Below are positions 1-8,265 of a stretch of DNA of 64,000 nt, piece after piece. The number at the start of each line of letters is the position of its first letter. Position 1 is the first letter of the stretch. Source of the DNA: an uncultured Opitutia bacterium. GTDB lineage: Bacteria; Verrucomicrobiota; Verrucomicrobiia; Opitutales; Opitutaceae. Under the pieces are notes generated by a model. The model did not search any database and was not told where the DNA came from. It saw only the letters and a list, made by a program, of their open reading frames with translations. A program made the translations under genes and the position numbers. The DNA is taken from contig CAIMAQ010000024.1 in NCBI GenBank assembly GCA_903839035.1, positions 1-64,000 on the forward strand. Direction: 5' to 3'.

Positions 1-44
1 CGAAACCCGAGGCCGTGAAACCCCGCAAGATCGCGGTGGCGTAA
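1..44 (+). CDS. C-terminal end of an unidentified gene (partial)
   Basis: An open frame entering from the left edge ends with TAA at 42-44. Only about 13 residues are visible (KPEAVKPRKIAVA), a basic tail that cannot be assigned to a family. A strong hairpin followed by a T-run lies 43 bp downstream, as expected after the end of a transcribed gene. Function unknown. Confidence 0.5.
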   Translation, partial: KPEAVKPRKIAVA

Positions 45-86
45 TGCCTGCGTGCAAACCGCACGGAGCAATCAAAGTCTGATCCC

Positions 87-124
87 GGCCGGGCCTCGCA
101 AGGGGCCCGGCCCATTCATTTTTC
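87..124 (+). terminator. Rho-independent terminator
   Basis: A perfect 9-bp GC stem (GGCCGGGCC at 87-95, GGCCCGGCC at 104-112) with an 8-nt loop is followed by a T-rich tract (CATTCATTTTT). It sits after the left-edge gene and before the converging eutC end, so it most likely terminates the plus-strand gene. Confidence 0.7.
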
Positions 125-174
125 AGTGACCGCGCTTTGCCATGGCGTGCGGCGCGTGGCGCGGGTCCGCCCAC

Positions 175-927
175 TCAAGCCAGCGCCGGGCCGGAGTCGT
201 CCTTCAGCGTCACACCGCTCAGCTGTGCGCGGCGGGCGGCGGTGAGCAGGGAAAAGATCTGCTCGGCGGCGGCGGCGGGCGGCAGGCCCTCGGTCCGAAT
301 GTTGGAAACGCAGTTGCGGTCGGCATTGGTGCGGCCAGGTCCGGGCGCGAATGCAAGATACGCCCCGAGGCTGTCGGCGGTGCCGAGTCCCGGGCGTTCC
401 CCGAGCAGGATGAGTGCTAACTGGGCATGCAGCGCGGCGCCCACTTCGTCCATCAGCGCCACGCGGGCGTGGCGCACGACGCAGACCGGGCCGACCCGCC
501 AGCCGGCGGCGGCCAGTTTCGGCTGGAGAATCGCGACCAGCGGCGGTGCCTGGCGCTCGGCGGCGAGGGCGGAGAGGCCATCGGAAACAAGCAGCACCAG
601 ATCGCACGTCCCGTGGACCCGGGCCGCCAGACATTCCCGCGAGGCATCGGATAATTTCCGCCCGAGATCCGGCCGGCGGAGATAGGTGGCGCGGTCGGGC
701 GCGGCGCTGGCGAGTTCGATCACGTCGCCGCCGACGGCGCGGAATGCGTCGGCGAGTTTCGCGCCGTCGAACGGGGCGTGAACGGCGTCGCGGGCCAGGG
801 CGTGATCGTGGGCAAAGGCGAGCAGCTCGCGCGTCGGCAGGCTGCCGCCGGTGCGGCCGAGGGCGATACGCGCGGTGGTGAACCGGCGGAGCCCGTGCCA
901 TGGGTCCTGGGCGATGAAGGAGGACAT
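175..927 (-). CDS. eutC: Ethanolamine ammonia-lyase, small subunit
   Basis: This is the small subunit of the adenosylcobalamin-dependent lyase that converts ethanolamine to acetaldehyde and ammonia in the cytoplasm. The 250-residue product has the EutC layout: an N-terminal segment with FTTARIALGRTGGSLPTREL, a central LVLLVSDGLSA stretch and a C-terminal LLGERPGLGTADSLGAYLAF motif typical of the family. The ATG at 927 is chosen because it lies 1 bp after the eutB stop and gives the usual N-terminus; a longer frame to 993 would run into eutB. It is the downstream gene of a two-gene operon and should form the complex with EutB. Confidence 0.93.
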   Translation of the reverse strand: MSSFIAQDPWHGLRRFTTARIALGRTGGSLPTRELLAFAHDHALARDAVHAPFDGAKLADAFRAVGGDVIELASAAPDRATYLRRPDLGRKLSDASRECLAARVHGTCDLVLLVSDGLSALAAERQAPPLVAILQPKLAAAGWRVGPVCVVRHARVALMDEVGAALHAQLALILLGERPGLGTADSLGAYLAFAPGPGRTNADRNCVSNIRTEGLPPAAAAEQIFSLLTAARRAQLSGVTLKDDSGPALA

Positions 928-928
928 G

Positions 929-2338
929 TCAGGGGCTGACGGGCGGCATTTCTGCGCCGAGACCGCGGTCGGCAAGCAGCGGGTGGCTGCCACTCACCGG
1001 CAGCAGCCGCCGGTCGGGGCCGGCAATCTTCATGTGCTCGAGCCAGTGTTCGAATTCCGGCGCAGCGCGCAGGCCGAGGACCTGCCGCAGGTAGTGGACA
1101 TCGTGGAAACTAGTGGACTGGTAGCCCAGCATGATGTCATCGGCACCCGGGACTCCCATGATGTAGTTGACCCCGGCCGCGCCGAGGAGCGTGAGCAGCG
1201 TGTCCATGTCGTCCTGGTCGGCCTCGGCGTGGTTCGTGTAGCAGACGTCCACGCCCATCGGCAGGCCCAGCAGCTTGCCGCAGCAATGGTCCTCGAGCCC
1301 GGCGCGGATGATCTGCTTGCCGTCGTAGAGATATTCGGGGCCGATGAAGCCGACCACGGTGTTGACGAGCAACGGGGCAAACGCGCGGGCGACGCCGTAG
1401 GCCCGGCACTCCAGGGTCTGCTGGTCCACGCCGTGGTGCGCGTCGGCGGAGAGGCACGAGCCCTGGCCGGTCTCGAAGTACATGACGTTGTCGCCGAGGG
1501 TGCCGCGGCGCAGCGACAGGGCGGCGTCGCGGGCCTCGCGCAGCAGCGCCAGGTTGAGGCCGAAGCTGGTGTTGGCGGCCTCCGTGCCGGCCACGCTCTG
1601 GAACACCAGGTCCACGGGCGCGCCACGCTCCAGCGCGCGCAACTGGGTCGTCACATGCGCGAGGACGCAGGATTGCGTGGGAATGCGGTAGGTCTGGATG
1701 AGCTCGTCGATCAGCTGCAACAACACGGTCACGCGCTCGACGGAATCGGTGGCGGGATTGAGGCCGATGACGGCGTCGCCGCAGCCGTAGAGCAGGCCTT
1801 CAAGGATGGACGCGGCGATCCCGTGCGGGTCGTCGGTCGGGTGGTTGGGCTGGAGCCGGACGGCGAGGCGGCCGGGGAGGCCGAGGGTGTTGCGGAAGCG
1901 GGTGACGACGCTGCACTTGTGCGCGACCAGTACGAGGTCCTGGTTGCGCATGAGCTTGGACACGGCGGCAACCATCTCGGGCGTCAGTCCGGGCGCGAGC
2001 GCGGTCAGCGCGGCGGTGTCGGTCTCATAGCGCAGCAGCCAGTCGCGAAACTGGCCGACGCTGAGATCACGCACCGGCGCGAAGGCGGCGCCGTCATGCG
2101 TAGCGAGGATCAGGCGCGTCACCTCGTCAGTTTCCGCGGGCACGAGCGGCTCGGCCAGGAACCGGGCGAGCGGAACCTCGGCCAGGGCGTAGCGGGCGGC
2201 GGCGCGTTCGGCCGCATCGCGGGCGGCCACGCCGGCGAGTTCGTCCCCCGAGCGCAACGGCGAGGCCTTGGCCATGACCTCGCGCAAGTCGGCGAAGACG
2301 TAGGTGGTGCCGCGGAGCGTGACGCGATGGGCGGGCAT
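929..2338 (-). CDS. eutB: Ethanolamine ammonia-lyase, large subunit
   Basis: This is the catalytic (TIM-barrel) subunit of ethanolamine ammonia-lyase, 469 residues, near the usual 450-470. Family segments seen are FADLREVMAKASPLRSGDEL near the start, VIGLNPATDSVERV in the middle, and ETGQGSCLSADAHHGVDQQT and CYTNHAEADQDDMDTLL in the C-terminal half. It is followed 1 bp later by eutC. No microcompartment shell gene, eutA reactivase or transporter is visible beside it, so this looks like a stand-alone nitrogen-scavenging pair (inference). The ATG at 2338 gives the standard N-terminus. Confidence 0.95.
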   Translation of the reverse strand: MPAHRVTLRGTTYVFADLREVMAKASPLRSGDELAGVAARDAAERAAARYALAEVPLARFLAEPLVPAETDEVTRLILATHDGAAFAPVRDLSVGQFRDWLLRYETDTAALTALAPGLTPEMVAAVSKLMRNQDLVLVAHKCSVVTRFRNTLGLPGRLAVRLQPNHPTDDPHGIAASILEGLLYGCGDAVIGLNPATDSVERVTVLLQLIDELIQTYRIPTQSCVLAHVTTQLRALERGAPVDLVFQSVAGTEAANTSFGLNLALLREARDAALSLRRGTLGDNVMYFETGQGSCLSADAHHGVDQQTLECRAYGVARAFAPLLVNTVVGFIGPEYLYDGKQIIRAGLEDHCCGKLLGLPMGVDVCYTNHAEADQDDMDTLLTLLGAAGVNYIMGVPGADDIMLGYQSTSFHDVHYLRQVLGLRAAPEFEHWLEHMKIAGPDRRLLPVSGSHPLLADRGLGAEMPPVSP

Positions 2339-2455
2339 GGGGGAGGGTTGCGAGCCAGCAGGAGGCGGGCCGGGAAAAGCGCAAGACATTGGCCGCGCGA
2401 ACCGGCTCCGTTTTTTGCTTTTGCGGTGGGGCGCTGGAGGGGTGACATTGCGGTC

Positions 2456-3118
2456 ATGAGTCCTGCCCTGATTCCCCTCCTGATGATCGGCTTTTTCCTG
2501 GCCGTCGCGGGACTTGTCGTCTGGGCGGCCGCGAGGCAGAGCCGGCACGGGATGGAAAATATGCGCCAGACAGCCGGGGCCCTCGGGCTGCAATTCATCG
2601 AGAAACCGCCCACGGCGGGCATCTTTTACACCGACTTGCGGGCTACCGGGCAGGTGCGCGGCAAGCAAGTGGAGCTTTTCCCCTTCGCCACCGGGTCGGG
2701 TAAATCCCGCATCCAATGGAGCGCGGTATCGGCCGCGGTGCCGGTCGCCGTCGGCCTGACGTTTCACCTGCGGCGTCAGGGCTTCGGCACGAAGTTCATG
2801 GAATTGTTCGGGGCGAAGGAAATCACGGTGGGCGACGCGGAGTTTGACCGGGACTGGTTTATCCAGACCAACCGGCCGGAGTTTTTCCGCGAGGCCCTGC
2901 TGCCGGAGCTGCGGGGCAAAATCACCACGCTCGTGCGCGAGCTCGGCACGCAGGCCCGCGGCGTGGAGTTCAAGCTGGAACAAAACGTCGTGCGCTACGC
3001 GGAGATCGGCGGCTTTACCAGTGGCGACACCTGCAAGCGCTGCGAGTGGGCGGCGGACATCGTTTGCGACCTCGCCGATGTGGCCGCGGTGTTTGCAGAG
3101 CAGCAGGCCGGCCGGTAA
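2456..3118 (+). CDS. Membrane-anchored hypothetical protein
   Basis: A 220-residue protein I do not recognise. One hydrophobic segment at about residues 4-24 (ALIPLLMIGFFLAVAGLVVW) should anchor it in the inner membrane, leaving a soluble domain of about 195 residues. Near the C-terminus is a CxxC pair (GDTCKRCEWAAD) that could bind metal or form a disulfide. The ATG at 2456 was chosen because it places the membrane segment at the N-terminus. The gene diverges from eutB (117 bp between starts), and the DCC-type redox gene follows after 10 bp, so the two are probably co-transcribed. Confidence 0.75.
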   Translation: MSPALIPLLMIGFFLAVAGLVVWAAARQSRHGMENMRQTAGALGLQFIEKPPTAGIFYTDLRATGQVRGKQVELFPFATGSGKSRIQWSAVSAAVPVAVGLTFHLRRQGFGTKFMELFGAKEITVGDAEFDRDWFIQTNRPEFFREALLPELRGKITTLVRELGTQARGVEFKLEQNVVRYAEIGGFTSGDTCKRCEWAADIVCDLADVAAVFAEQQAGR

Positions 3119-3128
3119 GCTTTCGCCC

Positions 3129-3554
3129 ATGACCACCACTCCCACTACCGGTCCGGTCCTGCTGTACGACGGCGAATGCGGACTGTGCAACCGCGTCGTC
3201 CGCCGGCTGCTCGCGCTGGATCGCGCGGGCCAGCTGCGGTTCGCGCCACTGCAGGGTCCCGCGGCCCAGGCCTACCTGCGCGCGCGCGGCCTGCCGACGG
3301 CGGACTTCAGCACGCTGGTGCTGGTGCCGGACTGGCCGGCCAACGTCGCGGTCCCGCTTTTGCGCACCGACGGCGTCATTGCCGCGCTGCGGGCGGTGGG
3401 CCGCCCCGGCTGGGCTTCCCTGCTGGCGGTTTTCCCGCGTTTCATACGCGACGCGGGCTACAAATTTGTGGCGCGAGTCCGGTATGCCCTCTTCGGTCCG
3501 TGGCGGACGTGTCCGCTGCCGCGGCCGGAGTGGGCGGCGAGGTTTATCGACTGA
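3129..3554 (+). CDS. DCC-family (DUF393) thiol-disulfide oxidoreductase
   Basis: A small cytosolic protein of 141 residues. The N-terminal motif VLLYDGECGLCNRVVRRLL contains the DGxCxxC signature that names the DCC family (DUF393). The middle (RTDGVIAALRAVG) and the Arg/Trp-rich C-terminus match the thioredoxin-like fold described for it. The substrate is unknown; members are predicted redox proteins. It follows the membrane-anchored CxxC protein by 10 bp. Confidence 0.85.
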   Translation: MTTTPTTGPVLLYDGECGLCNRVVRRLLALDRAGQLRFAPLQGPAAQAYLRARGLPTADFSTLVLVPDWPANVAVPLLRTDGVIAALRAVGRPGWASLLAVFPRFIRDAGYKFVARVRYALFGPWRTCPLPRPEWAARFID

Positions 3555-3599
3555 CGGCGCGAGCCGGCGTCAGCGGACCTGATGCCGGGCCGCCCCGTA

Positions 3600-3743
3600 T
3601 TACGCCGTGTACTCGGCGTGGAGCTTGAGCCCTGCGCCCTCCATCAGCGGGTCGAGTATTTGGCCGTCCTTGACGAGCCCGGCGCTGAACGGATGGAGGT
3701 CCTTGGCCACGAAATTGCGGACCAGCTCCAGAGTCCGGCGCAT
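3600..3743 (-). pseudogene. Short coding-like remnant or small ORF
   Basis: Minus-strand frame of 47 codons from ATG 3743 to TAA 3600, with strongly GC-biased third positions like real genes here (ending LKLHAEYTA). The same frame stays protein-like upstream of the ATG (DDPACTAEDRKS) until an in-frame TAG at 3780-3782, so it may be the 3' end of a decayed gene rather than an intact small gene. I do not recognise the family. It lies between a DCC gene and the terC-like gene. Confidence 0.3.
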
Positions 3744-3840
3744 GGACTTGCGGTCCTCCGCGGTGCAGGCCGGGTCATCCTAAAGCGGGCCGGGGCTGGC
3801 GGCCGGACTGGAGGAGACGTGCCAGAACGGAGCGGTCTGT

Positions 3841-4797
3841 TCAGGGCACCTTCTCGGCGCCGGGCTCCTTGATCAGGAGGGACATGAGCACGGACGTCGC
3901 AAGCACGCCGCCGATGACGCCGAGCGAGGTCGCGGTGGAGATGTCCACCCAGTGCTCGATGAGCATCTTCACGCCGATGAAGACAAGGATGACGGCGAGG
4001 CCGACCTTGAGGAAGCGGAAAAGCTGCATCACGCCGTTGAGCGCGAAGTAGAGCGAGCGCAGCCCGAGGATGGCGAAGATGTTCGAGGTGAGCGCGACGA
4101 AGCTGTCCTTGGTGATGGCGAGCACGGCGGGCAGCGAGTCGAGGGCGAAGACGAGGTCGGTCGTCTCGATCACGAGCAGCACGATGAACAGCCGGGTGGC
4201 GACGCGGCGGCCGTTTTCCCGGACGAAGAAGGTTTCCGGCTCGGCCTGCGCCGAGACGGTGAAGAACCGGCGGAAGAGCCGCACGGTGATGTTCTGGTCG
4301 GGATGGATCTCCTCATCCTTTTTCGGCAGGGCCATCTTGATGCCGGTGTAGACGAGAAACGCGCCGAAGAGATAAAGCACCCAGTGGAACCGCGAGATGA
4401 CGCTGACGCCCACGATGATAAACACCGCGCGCATGATCACCGCGCCGATGATGCCCCAGAACAGCACGCGGTGCTGGTAACGTGGCGCGACCTTGAAGTA
4501 GGCGAAGACGAGGATGAAGATGAAGACGTTGTCGACGCTGAGGCAGAGTTCGACGAGGTAGGCGGCGAGGAACTGCTGCGCGAGCTCCGGGCCGCGCCAG
4601 TGGAGCAGCAGGGCGTTGAAGCCGAGGGCGAGGGCGACCCAGACGACGCACCAGGCGAGCGCCTCCTTCATGGACATCGCATGCGGGTTGCGCTGCAGCA
4701 CGCCGAGATCGAGGGCGAGCATCGCCGAGATAAAGGCGAAAAAGGCGCCCCAGGCCCAGAGCGGCATGGAGTCAAAGAGGGCGAACGGCAGCGTCAT
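3841..4797 (-). CDS. TerC/Alx-family integral membrane protein
   Basis: A 318-residue polytopic membrane protein with about eight hydrophobic segments. It carries both TerC hallmarks: VELCLSVDNVFIFILVF (about residues 81-97) and the second acidic motif VIETTDLVFALDSLPA (about 210-225), thought to bind metal in the membrane. Family members are linked to tellurite resistance, alkaline pH response and Mn2+ export. I see no yybP-ykoY-like leader in the short upstream region, which holds only the divergent start of the MscS gene. Confidence 0.9.
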   Translation of the reverse strand: MTLPFALFDSMPLWAWGAFFAFISAMLALDLGVLQRNPHAMSMKEALAWCVVWVALALGFNALLLHWRGPELAQQFLAAYLVELCLSVDNVFIFILVFAYFKVAPRYQHRVLFWGIIGAVIMRAVFIIVGVSVISRFHWVLYLFGAFLVYTGIKMALPKKDEEIHPDQNITVRLFRRFFTVSAQAEPETFFVRENGRRVATRLFIVLLVIETTDLVFALDSLPAVLAITKDSFVALTSNIFAILGLRSLYFALNGVMQLFRFLKVGLAVILVFIGVKMLIEHWVDISTATSLGVIGGVLATSVLMSLLIKEPGAEKVP

Positions 4798-4936
4798 CGC
4801 CCGGAAGCATGGGCGGGCCGGCGCGCGGCGGGCAAGCGGGGAGTAGGCCGGTGGAAAGGCGGCGGGGCATTCCAGCCGGGTGGGGTGGAATTACTTTTTG
4901 ACTTCCGGCGGCCCCGGCGTTGGAAACGCCGCCCGC

Positions 4937-6181
4937 ATGCATCTCTTCCCCCGCCTCCTGCCCAGCCTTGCCCTGCTCCCCGCGATGGCCGCGGCGGCGG
5001 AAACCGCGTCCACCCCGGCGGCCCTGCCCGCGGCCACCCCCCCGGCAGCGGAGACCGCGGCGAACGACATCCTCGAGCACTTCGTGGACTGGCTGCAGCT
5101 GCGCTTCTTCCCCGACGGCTCGCACGGTGAGCTGGTGCACGGCATCGCGTTCGGCGTGCTGCTGCTCGCGGCGATCCTGCTCCGCCGGTTCATCACCAAC
5201 ATCATTTTCAGCTGGCTGAAGCGGCTGGCGGCCAAGACGGAGACGACGCTCGACGACAAGCTGTTCCCGGCGCTCGAGGGCCCCGCCGCCACGCTGGTGA
5301 TGGTGTGCGGCATCTTCGCCGCGCTCACGGTGCTCAAGCTCTCGGCCACGGTGGACCACCTGATCGCCAACGGCGCCAAGGTGTCGCTGCTTTCCGTGTT
5401 CTTCTGGGGCCTGCTGCGCGCCGGCGGCGCGGTCCTCGATCACTTCGAGGAGATCGGCCACGAGCGGAAGATGAACATCGCGCACTTCATGCCGCTGATC
5501 AAACGGACGCTCGCGGTGTTCGTGATCATCTTCGGCGTGCTGATGGTGGTGAAAAGCCTCGGGGTGGACGTGGGCGCGGTGCTCGCCGGCCTCGGCATCG
5601 GCGGCCTGGCGTTTGCCTTCGCGGCGCAGGACACGATTGCGAACCTCTTCGGCTCGTTCGTGGTCGTGATGGACCAGCCGTTCAAGGTCGGCGAGGCCGT
5701 GAAAATCGGCGCGCAGACCGGCACGGTGGAGGACATCGGCCTGCGTTCCACCCGCATCCGCCTGCTCGACCGCTCGCTGGTGGTCATGCCCAACAAGATG
5801 GTCGCCTCCGAGGCGGTGATCAACCTGTCGAAGTTCACGTCGCGCCGCGTGGAGCAGACGCTCGGCCTCACTTACGACACGAAGCCCGAGCAGATGGAGG
5901 CCATCCTCGGCGACCTGCGGCAGCTGATCCTGTACGAAAAGGAAGTCGATCCGGCCTCGGTGGTGGTTTTCTTCACCGCGATCGGGGTTTCGTCACTCGA
6001 AATCCTCGTGGCCTACATGGCGACCAGCCCGGACAACCTCGCGCACCTGCAGCTCCGGGAGCGGCTGAACCTCGCCTTCCTGCGCGCGGTGACGGCGCGC
6101 GGGCTCGCGTTCGCCTTCCCCACGCGGACGGTGCAGCTCGAGGGCCCGGTGGCAAAGGCCCTGGCCGAGAAAAAGGCGTAG
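4937..6181 (+). CDS. MscS-family mechanosensitive ion channel
   Basis: A 414-residue inner-membrane channel that would release solutes on hypo-osmotic shock. The ATG at 4937 starts a signal peptide (MHLFPRLLPSLALLPAMAAAA), then an Ala/Pro-rich linker and about four hydrophobic segments. The pore-lining helix is VGAVLAGLGIGGLAFAFAAQ, followed by DTIANLFGSFVVVMDQPFKV, both diagnostic for MscS, and the cytoplasmic beta domain (GTVEDIGLRSTRIRLLDRS). It stands between divergent terC and the converging ABC operon, apparently as a single gene. Confidence 0.9.
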   Translation: MHLFPRLLPSLALLPAMAAAAETASTPAALPAATPPAAETAANDILEHFVDWLQLRFFPDGSHGELVHGIAFGVLLLAAILLRRFITNIIFSWLKRLAAKTETTLDDKLFPALEGPAATLVMVCGIFAALTVLKLSATVDHLIANGAKVSLLSVFFWGLLRAGGAVLDHFEEIGHERKMNIAHFMPLIKRTLAVFVIIFGVLMVVKSLGVDVGAVLAGLGIGGLAFAFAAQDTIANLFGSFVVVMDQPFKVGEAVKIGAQTGTVEDIGLRSTRIRLLDRSLVVMPNKMVASEAVINLSKFTSRRVEQTLGLTYDTKPEQMEAILGDLRQLILYEKEVDPASVVVFFTAIGVSSLEILVAYMATSPDNLAHLQLRERLNLAFLRAVTARGLAFAFPTRTVQLEGPVAKALAEKKA

Positions 6182-6187
6182 GCCGGC

Positions 6188-7336
6188 TCAGTCCAGGGTC
6201 TGCCGGTAGCGTTTCACGCCAACGGTCATGGCCACGGCGAGGAAGAGCAGCAGCGGCCAGATCTCAGGCGCAATCTCGGCGAGGCCGTTGCCCTTGAGCA
6301 GGATGCCGCGGACGATGCGCAGGAAATGGGTGTTGGGCAGGCAGGAGCCGACCCACTGCGCCCACTGCGGCATGCCGCGGAAGGGAAACATGAAGCCGGA
6401 GAGCAGGATGGACGGCAGGAAGAAGAAGAACGCCATCTGCACCGCCTGCAGCTGGTTCTGCGCGAGGGTCGAGAAGGTGATGCCCATCGAGAGGTTCGCC
6501 GCGATGAAGATCAGGGACACGCCGTAGAGCAGCGCGAGGTTGCCGATCATGGGCACGCCGAAGATGAACCGCGCCGCCAGCAGGATGAGCGTGACCTGGA
6601 TGTAGCCGACCGCGATGTAGGGCAGGATCTTCCCGACCATCACCTCGATCGGGCGCACCGGCGTGGCGAGCAGGTTCTCCATCGTGCCGCGTTCGCGTTC
6701 GCGCGTGATGGCGAGCGCCGTGATGACCACCATCGTCATCGTGAGCACGACGCCCATGAGCCCGGGCACGACGTTGTACTGCGTGATGTTCTCGGGGTTG
6801 TAGTGCGCGTGGATCTGGAAATCGATCGGACCGGCGCGCGCGCGCAGGCGGGCCAGCGGGCCGGTCAGGTCCCGGTTGAGCACGGTATCCGCGATCGCCC
6901 GCACGGCGGAAATCGCCGGCCCGGTGGCGGCGGGGTCGGTGGCGTCGGCCTCGATCAGCACGGTCGGCTGCTCGCCGCGGAGGAGTTTCCGCGAGAAATC
7001 CTCGGGGAGGTTGATGACAAACTGCACGTCGCCGAGCTGGAGCAGCCGCGCGGCTTCCGCCTCGGTCGCGGGTTCCCGGGTGAGGGCGAAATAATCGCTG
7101 TGTCGCAGCGCCGCCACCAGTGTGCGGGCAAACGGGCCCTGGTCCGCCGCGAGGATCGCCGTCGGCAGATGCTTCGGGTCGGAGTTGATCGCGAAGCCGA
7201 ACAGCATCAGCTGCATCAGCGGGATGCCGACCATCATGGCGAAGGTCACGCGGTCGCGCCGCATCTGGATGAACTCCTTCCGCACGATCGCCCAGAGGCG
7301 GTAGAAGCTGAGGCGATGCAGGGCCGCGGCGCTCAT
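6188..7336 (-). CDS. ABC-2 type transporter permease
   Basis: A 382-residue membrane permease of the ABC-2 type (YbhS/YbhR-like). It has an N-terminal hydrophobic helix (FAMMVGIPLMQLMLFGFAIN), a large extracytoplasmic domain, then five hydrophobic segments with the typical ERERGTMENLLATPVRPIEV loop. Start ATG 7336 overlaps the stop of the ATPase gene by 4 bp (ATGA), indicating translational coupling. Escherichia coli ybhGFSR has two permeases; here there is one, so the transporter is presumably a homodimer. The substrate is unknown; multidrug or toxic-compound efflux is likely from context. Confidence 0.9.
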   Translation of the reverse strand: MSAAALHRLSFYRLWAIVRKEFIQMRRDRVTFAMMVGIPLMQLMLFGFAINSDPKHLPTAILAADQGPFARTLVAALRHSDYFALTREPATEAEAARLLQLGDVQFVINLPEDFSRKLLRGEQPTVLIEADATDPAATGPAISAVRAIADTVLNRDLTGPLARLRARAGPIDFQIHAHYNPENITQYNVVPGLMGVVLTMTMVVITALAITRERERGTMENLLATPVRPIEVMVGKILPYIAVGYIQVTLILLAARFIFGVPMIGNLALLYGVSLIFIAANLSMGITFSTLAQNQLQAVQMAFFFFLPSILLSGFMFPFRGMPQWAQWVGSCLPNTHFLRIVRGILLKGNGLAEIAPEIWPLLLFLAVAMTVGVKRYRQTLD

Positions 7337-8259
7337 GCAAAATTGTCCTTGGCCTCGTCCATCAGACTGATGAACACGTCCTCGAGACCCGAGCGCACGC
7401 GGGTCCATTCATGGCGCGGATCGCGGACGGCGTTGATTGCGGCGTCGAGTTTCGCGGCGTCGCGCCCGCTTACGTGCAGGGTGTTGCCAAACGCGACGAC
7501 CTGCTCGACGCCCGGACGGCCGCGCAGGCCCGCGGCGAGTTCGAGCAACCCGGGGCCGGTGACGCGCCAGGTGTTCAGCCGGGCGCCGGCGAGCACCTCG
7601 GCGAGCGTGCCGCGCGCGAGCAGCTTGCCGTAGGCGAGGTAGGCGAGGCGGTGGCAGCGCTCGGCCTCGTCCATGTAATGCGTGGTGATGAGGACGGTGA
7701 GGCCGGCGGCGGCGAGTTGGTGGATCTCGTCCCAGAACTCGCGCCGGGCCTTCGGGTCCACGCCGGCGGTCGGCTCATCGAGCAGCAGGAGCTGGGGATT
7801 GTGAATGAGGCACGCGGCGAGCGCGAGGCGCTGCTTCCAGCCGCCGGAGAGCTGGCCGGCGAGCTGGGCGCTGCGGTTTTGCAGGCCGAGCCGCTCGAGG
7901 CTGTGCTGCACGGCGGCGGCGCGGTCGGACACGTCGTAGATGCGCGCGATGAAATCCAGGTTTTCGCGGATGCTGAGATCCTCGTAGTAGCTGAACCGCT
8001 GCGTCATGTAGCCGACGTGGCGCTTGATCTCCGCCTGCTGCGTGAGGACGTCGTAGCCGAGGCAGGTGCCCTGGCCGGCGTCGGGGGTGAGCAGGCCGCA
8101 GAGCATGCGGATGAACGTGGTCTTGCCGGAGCCGTTGGGCCCGAGGAAGCCGTAGATCTCGCCGCGGCGGACCGACAGGTCGATGGCGTCGACGACGGTC
8201 TTGCCGTCGAATTTTTTCGTCACGCCGGTGACGTCAATCGCGAGATCCGTCGGACTCAT
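7333..8259 (-). CDS. ABC transporter ATP-binding protein (YbhF-like)
   Basis: A 308-residue ATPase with one complete nucleotide-binding domain: Walker A GFLGPNGSGKTTFIRML, Q-loop around YMTQRFSYYEDL, signature LSGGWKQRLALAACL, Walker B LLLLDEPTAGVDPKARREF and the H-loop in TTHYMDEAE. The C-terminal ~80 residues form the DrrA-type extension. E. coli YbhF carries two such domains, this protein only one. It is the third gene of a TetR-HlyD-ATPase-permease operon and is coupled to the permease by an ATGA overlap. Confidence 0.93.
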   Translation of the reverse strand: MSPTDLAIDVTGVTKKFDGKTVVDAIDLSVRRGEIYGFLGPNGSGKTTFIRMLCGLLTPDAGQGTCLGYDVLTQQAEIKRHVGYMTQRFSYYEDLSIRENLDFIARIYDVSDRAAAVQHSLERLGLQNRSAQLAGQLSGGWKQRLALAACLIHNPQLLLLDEPTAGVDPKARREFWDEIHQLAAAGLTVLITTHYMDEAERCHRLAYLAYGKLLARGTLAEVLAGARLNTWRVTGPGLLELAAGLRGRPGVEQVVAFGNTLHVSGRDAAKLDAAINAVRDPRHEWTRVRSGLEDVFISLMDEAKDNFA

Positions 8260-8265
8260 GCGGGC

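Noticed and set aside
851-2455. Very long plus-strand open frame through eutB-eutC
   Set aside because: It is the antisense shadow of two clearly recognisable genes; only its last part from 2456 encodes a plausible protein.
4798-4936. Possible manganese (yybP-ykoY) riboswitch before the TerC-type gene
   Set aside because: The region is short, also serves the divergent MscS gene, and shows none of the conserved loop sequences of that riboswitch.
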